A stretch of DNA of 64,000 nucleotides from Opitutus sp. GAS368 (GTDB lineage Bacteria > Verrucomicrobiota > Verrucomicrobiia > Opitutales > Opitutaceae). The position numbers and the translations under genes were made by a program. The stretch is taken from assembly GCF_900104925.1 (NCBI RefSeq), contig NZ_LT629735.1, positions 2,264,291-2,328,290 on the forward strand, read 5' to 3'. Shown here in pieces: positions 58,038 through 64,000 of this stretch; position 1 is the first letter of the stretch, and every line of letters starts with the position of its first letter. The notes below the pieces were generated by a model. It saw only the letters and a list, made by a program, of their open reading frames with translations. It was not told the origin of the DNA and did not search any database.

Positions 58038-58958
58038 ATGACGCCGCTGGCTATCACCTGCGGCGATCCCGCCGGCGTTGGGCCGGAGATCATCGCGCAG
58101 TGGCTCGCCGCCCATCCCGGCGAGGTGGCGGAGGTCGCCGTCATCGGCCCGGCGAATTGGCTCGCGACACTGCCGGCGGCGGGCGCGAAGATTGCCGTGG
58201 GACTCGAGGAATTTGTCACGAAGCCCGGCCAGCCCGACGGCGAGGGTGCACTGGTCGCCTGGGCCGCCATGGAACGCGCGGCGGCGGGCTGCAAGTCCGG
58301 CGAGTTTTCCGGTGTCGTGACCGGGCCCGTCAGCAAGGCCGCGCTGGCAAAGATCGGCTACGAATTTCCCGGCCAGACGGAATTCTTCGCGGCGAAGTGG
58401 GGTGGCGACCCGGTCATGGCCTTCTGCGGCGGGAAACTGCGCGTCGTGCTTGCGACGTGGCACGTGCCGCTCCACCAGGTCGCGCGCCTGCTCGGCCCGC
58501 ATCTCCTGCACCGCACGGTGGCGGCGGCGAACGCCCTGGCTCGCGCCGAGGGCATCGTCGCGCCGCGCATCGGCGTGTGTGGACTCAATCCGCACGCCGG
58601 CGAGGGCGGCCTGCTCGGCTACGAGGAAAGGGACCTGCTCGATCCCGCGCTCGCGCACCTGCGCGCCGAGTTTCCCGGGCTTTCGGCCTGCCAGCCGGGC
58701 GACACCCTGTTCGCCCGCGCGCTGCGCGGCGAGTTCGACGTGGTGGTGGCGCTTTATCACGACCAGGGGCTCGCGCCGCTCAAGGCGGTCGATTTCGACG
58801 AGGCGGTGAACGTCACGCTCGGCCTGCCCTTCGTGCGCACCAGCCCGGACCACGGCACGGCCTACGGGATCGCGGGGCAGGGGAAGGCCAGCCCGCGCAG
58901 TTTTGCCAACGCCGTCACCGTGGCGCGGCGCTTGATAAAATCCCGTTCCGGCGCATGA
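58038..58958 (+). CDS. pdxA: 4-hydroxythreonine-4-phosphate dehydrogenase
   Basis: A 306-residue enzyme of vitamin B6 synthesis. ITCGDPAGVGPEIIA, VVTGPVSKAAL, GLNPHAGEGGLLG, VVVALYHDQGLAPLKAVDFD and VRTSPDHGTAYGIAG are conserved, including the metal-binding His residues. Its stop overlaps the IscA-like gene (ATGA). Confidence 0.95.
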   Translation: MTPLAITCGDPAGVGPEIIAQWLAAHPGEVAEVAVIGPANWLATLPAAGAKIAVGLEEFVTKPGQPDGEGALVAWAAMERAAAGCKSGEFSGVVTGPVSKAALAKIGYEFPGQTEFFAAKWGGDPVMAFCGGKLRVVLATWHVPLHQVARLLGPHLLHRTVAAANALARAEGIVAPRIGVCGLNPHAGEGGLLGYEERDLLDPALAHLRAEFPGLSACQPGDTLFARALRGEFDVVVALYHDQGLAPLKAVDFDEAVNVTLGLPFVRTSPDHGTAYGIAGQGKASPRSFANAVTVARRLIKSRSGA

Positions 58959-59347
58959 GTGTCGGCGTGTCCACCACCGCCACCATGCCACCGCTGCCCG
59001 AAGGCGTCCGCGAGGGCGGCGAGCAGCTCGTCCGCCTCACGGCCGAGGCGGGGGCCAAGGTCGCCGCGCTCATCGCGCGCGAGCAACAGGGCGATTTTCT
59101 GCGCATCGCGATCACCGGCGGCGGGTGCAACGGCCTCAGCTACAAGCTGAAGTTCACGCCCGAGTTGCGCCGGGGCGACATCCTGGTGCGCTCGGCGGGG
59201 GTGCCGGTGGCCGTGGACCCCAAGACGGCGCTTTACCTGAAGGGCACAGTGCTGGATTACTCGGGCAAGATGGTCGCGGGCGGGTTCAAGTTCTCGAACC
59301 CCAACGCCAAGGCCAGTTGTTCCTGCGGGGAAAGCTTTAGCGTATGA
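58955..59347 (+). CDS. IscA/ErpA-type iron-sulfur carrier
   Basis: A 130-residue HesB/IscA-family protein with the three conserved cysteines: ITGGGCNGLSYKL and the C-terminal CSCGESF. The ~20-residue N-terminal lead is extra. It would hand [Fe-S] clusters to apoproteins. The PdxA-IscA coupling has no obvious biochemical reason. Confidence 0.9.
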   Translation: MSVGVSTTATMPPLPEGVREGGEQLVRLTAEAGAKVAALIAREQQGDFLRIAITGGGCNGLSYKLKFTPELRRGDILVRSAGVPVAVDPKTALYLKGTVLDYSGKMVAGGFKFSNPNAKASCSCGESFSV

Positions 59348-59517
59348 TCAAGCGTGGCCGACCGGACCAATGGACGAGTCAGTTGCTGCTCATGCGGGGA
59401 CGGTTTCAGCGCCTGAAAAGGCCGTTTTTCGCCTCTCAATAATAGGTGTTGTCATCACCCGCGTTAGAGGCAAAAACAGCCCCCCGACCAACCTGACCAG
59501 CAATCCCTCCCACCTGA

Positions 59518-60174
59518 ATGGCACTATCTTCTCCTTCGCCCGGCGGCCGCCCCCCCTATAACCGCGACAACCGTCGCAACAACGATCCCTTCGCCGCCAT
59601 CCGCCGTAACATGCGGATCAAGTCGCCCCAGGTCCGCGTCATCAGTCCCGAAGGCCGCCAGTTGGGCATCATGGACACGCAGAAGGCCATCGCCCTCGCG
59701 CTGCAGTTCAACCTCGACCTCGTGGAGGTCGCCGCCGCCGCCACCCCGCCGGTGTGCCGCATCATGGATTTTGGCAAATACGTCTACGAGGAGCAGAAGA
59801 AGCACGCCCACAGCAAGCCGGCCGGCGCCAAGCTCAAGGAAATCGAATTCACCGTCCGCATCGAGAAAGGCGACTTCAACACCAAGGTCCGCCATGCCGA
59901 GGAGTTTCTCGACCACGGCAACAAGGTGAAGCTCCGCCTCAAGTTCCGCGGCCGCGAGATGGCGCACACCGAGATGGGCTTCGAGGTCATGAAGCGCGCG
60001 CTGACCGACCTTGAGACCATGGGCACACCCGATTCGCCACCGAAGCTGAGCGGCAAGCAGATCAATGTCATGCTCTCGCCGCTGCCCGTGAACAAGCGCA
60101 AGCCCAAGTTCCACGTGCGCGCGCCGAACCAGCCCACGGCTCCGGTCAGCCCGCCGCCGCCCGCCGCCCCGTAA
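59518..60174 (+). CDS. infC: translation initiation factor IF-3
   Basis: A 218-residue IF-3 with an N-terminal domain (MRIKSPQVRVISPEGRQLG, LALQFNLDLVEVA), the linker KYVYEEQKKHAHSKP and the C-terminal domain (KEIEFTVRIEKGDFNTKVRH). It has a ~30-residue N-terminal extension and a Pro-rich tail. ATG is used rather than the rare AUU/AUA start of enterobacterial infC, so classical start-codon autoregulation is not evident. The 170-bp leader has no clear attenuator. Confidence 0.93.
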   Translation: MALSSPSPGGRPPYNRDNRRNNDPFAAIRRNMRIKSPQVRVISPEGRQLGIMDTQKAIALALQFNLDLVEVAAAATPPVCRIMDFGKYVYEEQKKHAHSKPAGAKLKEIEFTVRIEKGDFNTKVRHAEEFLDHGNKVKLRLKFRGREMAHTEMGFEVMKRALTDLETMGTPDSPPKLSGKQINVMLSPLPVNKRKPKFHVRAPNQPTAPVSPPPPAAP

Positions 60175-60190
60175 GCCGGAGGCCGATGCC

Positions 60191-61387
60191 ATGGCGCGGT
60201 CCTCCGCACGCGGCCTGTCGCTGCTCCTCACCTTGCTGACCGCCTGCTCGGCGCCGGCCCAGCCCCCGCCGCCTTTGCCGGGCGACCGGCTCGGACAAAC
60301 ACCGGCCGGCCAGCAGGCCGGAACGGTCTCCGTCGCGGCTCCCGCCAAGGCCGAACCGGCGCCGCCCCCGCCTGAACCGGTGCGCGCCGCGCCCACCCGC
60401 CCGGCCCAGCTGTGGCCTTTCACCAGGTTCCGCGGGCTCGACTACGTCGCGGTACGCGACATCGCCAAGCGCTACGGTCTCAAGGCCGCCTGGACCAAGG
60501 CGGCCATGGAGATGACGCTGAGCGACGCGCGCGGCGTGCGCTTCACTTTCAAGCGGGACGAGCGGGATTTTTATCTCGATGGCGCCCGCGTCTTCCTGGG
60601 CGATCTGACCTACCTGAGCGGCGACGACCTCTGGGTGCCCAAGCTGGATGTCATCAAGACGATCGCGCCGATCTTCGCGCCGGCCGACCACGCGGCCTTC
60701 CTGCCGGCGCCACCGAAGACCATCGTGCTGGATCCCGGCCACGGCGGGACCGACCCGGGCAAGCAGAACCTGCGGCGCAAGCTCGACGAGAAGGACATGA
60801 CGCTCGACGTGGCGTCACGGTTGAAAAAACTGCTGGAAGCCCGCGGCTACCGGGTGGTCATGACGCGCACCACGGACAAGCGTTTCTCCAACAACCCGGT
60901 GGTCGACCTGCCGCTGCGCGCCGAGGTCGCCAACAAGGAGCATGCGGATCTTTTCCTCAGCATCCATTTCAACGCGGTGGACCGGGAGCCGGAGCGTGTC
61001 TCGGGCACCGAGACTTACGTGCTGACGCCCCAGTTCCAGGTTTCCACCCAGCCCGAGCAGGACAAGGCCATGGTCCAGACCCGGTATCCGGGCAACAAAC
61101 AGGACATGGCCAACGCCCTGCTCGGCTACATGCTGCATCGCCAGCTCATCACCGATCTCAAGACCTCCGATCGCGGCTACAAGCGCTACCGCCTCGCCGT
61201 GCTGCGCACGTTGTCGTGCCCCGGCGTGCTGGTGGAGTCCGCCTATCTTTCCAACGACGCCGAGGCGCGGCGCGTCGCCACGCCGGAGTTCCGCCAGCAG
61301 ATCGCCGAGGCGATGGCCGAGGGCGTGTCGAACTATGCCGCCGCGCTCGCGGCCTTGCGTCCCGCTCCGCCGCCGGTCAAACCCTAG
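60191..61387 (+). CDS. N-acetylmuramoyl-L-alanine amidase (Amidase_3)
   Basis: A 398-residue exported protein. The signal peptide (residues 1-23) has a lipobox-like LLTACS. A Pro-rich linker and a ~100-residue AMIN/copper-amine-oxidase-N-like region follow, then the Amidase_3 domain with the zinc motif VLDPGHGGTDPG, DMTLDVASRLKKLLEARGYR, HADLFLSIHFNAV and LVESAYLSND. It cleaves peptide stems from peptidoglycan, as in septum splitting. Confidence 0.9.
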   Translation: MARSSARGLSLLLTLLTACSAPAQPPPPLPGDRLGQTPAGQQAGTVSVAAPAKAEPAPPPPEPVRAAPTRPAQLWPFTRFRGLDYVAVRDIAKRYGLKAAWTKAAMEMTLSDARGVRFTFKRDERDFYLDGARVFLGDLTYLSGDDLWVPKLDVIKTIAPIFAPADHAAFLPAPPKTIVLDPGHGGTDPGKQNLRRKLDEKDMTLDVASRLKKLLEARGYRVVMTRTTDKRFSNNPVVDLPLRAEVANKEHADLFLSIHFNAVDREPERVSGTETYVLTPQFQVSTQPEQDKAMVQTRYPGNKQDMANALLGYMLHRQLITDLKTSDRGYKRYRLAVLRTLSCPGVLVESAYLSNDAEARRVATPEFRQQIAEAMAEGVSNYAAALAALRPAPPPVKP

Positions 61388-61396
61388 GCTTCCCCC

Positions 61397-62437
61397 ATGA
61401 AAACCACGCCGCCCGCCCGCCGCCTCGTTTTGCTGTCCGCTTTGTTCGCCGCTGTGACGGGGTCCGCCTGGGATTACGAGGGCCATCGCATGGTCAACCA
61501 GCTGGCGCTGGCCGCGCTGCCGGCGGATTTCCCGGCGTTTGTCCGCGAGCCCGCCAATGCCGCCCGCATCGCCTTCCTCGCCGGCGAGCCCGACCGCTGG
61601 CGCAACGTGCCGGACGGGGTGATGAAGCAGTCCGGCGGCAGCTGGACCGACCACTTTTGCGACCTCGAGCAGCTGCCCGCCGCCGGCCTCGACCCCGCCA
61701 AGGTGCCCTCCTTCCGTTTCGACTTCATCCTCCAGTTCGCCGCCGGTCGCGCCACGCATCGCGACAAGTTCCCGATCATCGATCCCGCGAAGAACACCGA
61801 CCACACCAGCGAGTGGCCCGGGTTCGCCCCGTGGGCCATCACGGAATATTACCTGCGGCTGAAATCGGGCTTCTCTTACCTCAAGGTGTTCGAGGAACTC
61901 GGCACGCCCGACGAGGTCGCCAACGCCCGCGCCAACGTGGTCTACGTCATGGGCGTGATGGGCCACTACGTCGGCGATTGCGCCCAGCCGCTGCACACCA
62001 CCGTCCACCACAACGGCTGGGTCGGCGCCAACCCGAACGGCTACACGACCTGGCCGGGCTTCCACAGCTGGATTGACGGCGGCTTTGTCGCGAAAGCCGG
62101 GCTCAAGCTCGCCGACATTGCACCGGGCATCGTTCCGGCGCAGCCGCTCGCCCTCGCCAAGCAGGCTGACGGCCGCGATCCGTTCTTCGTTGCGACCATG
62201 AATTATCTCATCGAGCAGAACAAGCTCGTCGAGCCGCTCTACGCCTTGGAGAAGAAAGGGGTGTTCAAGGCCGAAGTCGCTGCTACCAGCACCGAGGCGC
62301 AGGACTTCATCAAGGCCCGCTTCCTGACCGGCGGGCAGATGCTCGCCAGCATCTGGATCACCGCCTGGAAGAACGCCGAGGACGACAAGTATCTGCGGGC
62401 CTCCCTGATCAAGCGGGCGATCAAGAACACCCCGTGA
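61397..62437 (+). CDS. S1/P1-type zinc-dependent nuclease
   Basis: A 346-residue exported protein. The signal peptide ends TGSAW, so the mature N-terminal Trp would be a zinc ligand as in S1/P1 nuclease. Other ligands are seen in EGHRMVNQLA, WTDHFCDLEQ and GHYVGDCAQPLHTTVHHNGW. It would degrade single-stranded nucleic acids or remove 3' phosphates in the periplasm. It overlaps crcB by 4 bp. Confidence 0.88.
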   Translation: MKTTPPARRLVLLSALFAAVTGSAWDYEGHRMVNQLALAALPADFPAFVREPANAARIAFLAGEPDRWRNVPDGVMKQSGGSWTDHFCDLEQLPAAGLDPAKVPSFRFDFILQFAAGRATHRDKFPIIDPAKNTDHTSEWPGFAPWAITEYYLRLKSGFSYLKVFEELGTPDEVANARANVVYVMGVMGHYVGDCAQPLHTTVHHNGWVGANPNGYTTWPGFHSWIDGGFVAKAGLKLADIAPGIVPAQPLALAKQADGRDPFFVATMNYLIEQNKLVEPLYALEKKGVFKAEVAATSTEAQDFIKARFLTGGQMLASIWITAWKNAEDDKYLRASLIKRAIKNTP

Positions 62438-62805
62438 GCGTCCTGCCGGCACTGCTCTGGGTTGCCCTCGGCGGCGCGGCCGGCTCGGTCGCCCGCGCGC
62501 TGGTGGCGCTGTCACTGCCGGGCCGTTTCCCGTGGGCCACGCTGCTCATCAACGTCCTCGGCTCGCTGCTGATTGGCTGGCTCATGGCGCGGCTCGGGCC
62601 GGTCGAGACCACGACGGGCGCCTCGATGCGCAACCTGCTCGTCACGGGTTTCTGCGGCGGCTTCACGACGTTTTCCACGTTCAGCTGGCAGACCCTCGAG
62701 CAGATGCAGAAGGGGCAGTGGGGCGCCGCCACGGCGAACGTGTTGCTGTCGGTCTCGCTCTGTCTGGTGTCGGTCTGGCTGGGTTTCCGGTTGGGCCGCG
62801 CATGA
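62434..62805 (+). CDS. crcB: fluoride ion channel CrcB/FluC
   Basis: A 123-residue protein with four membrane helices. GGAAGSVARALVALSLP, LLINVLGSLLIGWLMARLG and GFCGGFTTFSTFSWQTLEQM are the FluC signatures (Phe-box and Thr/Ser path). GTG start overlapping the nuclease stop. No fluoride riboswitch is present because it is in mid-operon. Its stop overlaps the next ATG by 4 bp. Confidence 0.93.
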   Translation: MSVLPALLWVALGGAAGSVARALVALSLPGRFPWATLLINVLGSLLIGWLMARLGPVETTTGASMRNLLVTGFCGGFTTFSTFSWQTLEQMQKGQWGAATANVLLSVSLCLVSVWLGFRLGRA

Positions 62806-64000
62806 AGCGGCGCCTCCTCGTCCTTGGCCTGTTGCTCTGGACGGGCGGAGTCGCGGCGGAAACGGACCTGACGGCGCGCGTCGTCATTCTCGCCAACTCG
62901 CGCCAGCCGGAATCGGTCCGGCTCGCGGAGTTCTACGCGGAGCAGCGCGCGGTGCCCGCCGCCAACATCCTCGCCCTGCCGCTGCCCGAGGCCGAGAACA
63001 TCACCTGGCGCGAGTTCATCGACCAGGTCTGGCAACCGGTGCAGGACGAACTGCTCCGGCGCGGCTGGATCGAGGGCACGACCAGCAGCCTGCTCGATAA
63101 ACTGGGCCGGCGGCGCTACGCCCCGGCGAGCCACCGGATTTCCTACCTCGTCGTCTGTCGCGGCGTGCCGCTGCGCATCTACAACGACCCGACCCTGCTC
63201 GAGGAAAAGCCGGGCCGGAAGATCCCGGCGGAACTGAACAAGAACGAATCGGCGGTCGACGCGGAGCTGAGCCTGATCGCGCAGGGTGGCTACGACATCA
63301 CCGCGCTGGTGCCCAATCCGCTCTTTGCCAACGACCGGCCGCCGGGGCCTGACGCCGGGATGGTGGTCAAGGTCACGCGGCTTGACGGACCGACCTGGGC
63401 GAGCGCCCGGCATCTGGTCACCGCCGCACTGGAAGCCGAGCGCACCGGGCTGCTCGGCCGCTACTATGTGGATCTCAAGGGACCGCATGCGGAGGGCGAT
63501 GACTGGCTGCAGGCCACGGAGAAGCAGCTGCGGGAACTCGGTTTCGACGGCGACACGGAGTCCACCGGCGCGACCTTCGGGGCGGAGGCGCGCTTCGACG
63601 CCCCCGTGCTTTATTTCGGCTGGTATGCCGGGAACCTCAACGGCCCGTTTGCCCGCGAGGGCTTTGCCTTTCCGCCCGGCGCCGTGGCCCTGCACATCCA
63701 CAGTTTCTCGGCCACGACGCTCCGTTCCGACTCAGCGGGCTGGTGCGGGCCGTTCGTGGCGCGCGGAGTGACCGCCACCGTGGGCAACGTCTTCGAGCCC
63801 TACCTGGAGTTCACCCACCGGCCCAACCTGCTGCTGCGCGCCCTGGCGCAGGGGAAGAACTTTGGTGACGCGGTGTATTACGCGCTGCCGGCGCTGAGCT
63901 GGCAGGCCGTGGCCATCGGCGACCCGCTCTACCGGCCGTTCCGGGTCCCGCTGGAGAACCAGGGTTCGGCCCCGTATGCGGTCATGCGGCGGGCGAATCT
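62802..64000 (+). CDS. TIGR03790-family protein, partial (runs off the end)
   Basis: The first ~399 residues of an exported protein. The signal peptide is LLVLGLLLWTGGVAAETD. VVILANSRQPESVRLAEFYA, YLVVCRGVPLRIY and VLYFGWYAGNLNGPF match the TIGR03790 family of large exported proteins of unknown function, found in Verrucomicrobia, Planctomycetes and some others. The 3' end lies outside the window. Confidence 0.85.
   Translation, partial: MKRRLLVLGLLLWTGGVAAETDLTARVVILANSRQPESVRLAEFYAEQRAVPAANILALPLPEAENITWREFIDQVWQPVQDELLRRGWIEGTTSSLLDKLGRRRYAPASHRISYLVVCRGVPLRIYNDPTLLEEKPGRKIPAELNKNESAVDAELSLIAQGGYDITALVPNPLFANDRPPGPDAGMVVKVTRLDGPTWASARHLVTAALEAERTGLLGRYYVDLKGPHAEGDDWLQATEKQLRELGFDGDTESTGATFGAEARFDAPVLYFGWYAGNLNGPFAREGFAFPPGAVALHIHSFSATTLRSDSAGWCGPFVARGVTATVGNVFEPYLEFTHRPNLLLRALAQGKNFGDAVYYALPALSWQAVAIGDPLYRPFRVPLENQGSAPYAVMRRAN

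Noticed and set aside
62400-62440. Fluoride riboswitch for crcB
   Set aside because: crcB starts inside the preceding gene's stop codon, so there is no leader to hold one.

Overview
The window is high-GC bacterial chromosome and looks like a member of the Verrucomicrobiota, most likely family Opitutaceae. This is inference from gene content: a duplicated-domain ThyX, a RibB protein with a degenerate RibA half, a TIGR03790-type protein, DUF3667 and small basic proteins, LPS (lpxA) and outer-membrane receptor genes, and spacers packed with short palindromic repeats. No rRNA genes, CRISPR arrays or complete insertion sequences were seen.

Layout. (1) 0.1-2.6 kb: a VTT/DedA-like membrane protein, an FkbO/Hyg5/XanB2-type chorismatase, DUF502 and a small PLDc_N protein. 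(2) 14.0-2.7 kb, minus strand: a long operon-like series headed by an ECF sigma factor, then ACP, ketosynthase, ACP, ketosynthase, chain-length-factor-like protein, LpxL-like acyltransferase, PlsC-like acyltransferase, a glycosyltransferase-LolA fusion, an RND/MMPL exporter and an acyl/aryl-AMP ligase. This matches the aryl-polyene/xanthomonadin pigment type. The chorismatase beside it could supply a hydroxybenzoate starter. No ketoreductase or dehydratase gene is present locally. (3) 14-20 kb: cardiolipin synthase, a YqjK/YqjE/YqjD-like envelope trio, DUF3667, a 39-residue basic protein, a lytic transglycosylase, a coiled-coil membrane protein, a decayed integrase-like fragment and tRNA-Ser(GGA). 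(4) 20.2-35.2 kb: the complex I operon nuoB-C-D-E-x-F-G-H-I-J-K-L-M-N. It lacks nuoA and carries an extra small membrane gene (x) between nuoE and nuoF. Most of its spacers hold imperfect palindromic repeats. (5) 35.8-38.3 kb: a solute-binding protein, then a lower-GC block of three small genes separated by attC-like sites, resembling an integron cassette cluster without an integrase (CALIN).

(6) 38.6-49.3 kb: ThyX, an EEP-family phosphodiesterase, ComEC, RarA, riboflavin genes (ribB-X, ribH), nusB and ftsY. The ftsY gene contains an in-frame palindromic repeat. (7) 49.6-55.1 kb: a POT peptide transporter, an esterase, an S26-like peptidase and a TonB-dependent siderophore receptor. (8) 55.4-64 kb: aroB, a hypothetical gene, lpxA, pdxA, an IscA-like carrier, infC, a cell-wall amidase, an S1/P1 nuclease, crcB and a partial TIGR03790 gene running off the end.

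The most notable points are the chorismatase-linked aryl-polyene-like cluster with its glycosyltransferase-LolA fusion, the attC/CALIN block, the dense repeat families in the nuo spacers, and repeats that have been co-opted as coding sequence (ftsY, the nuoJ C-terminus, and the start codon of the DUF4864-like gene).
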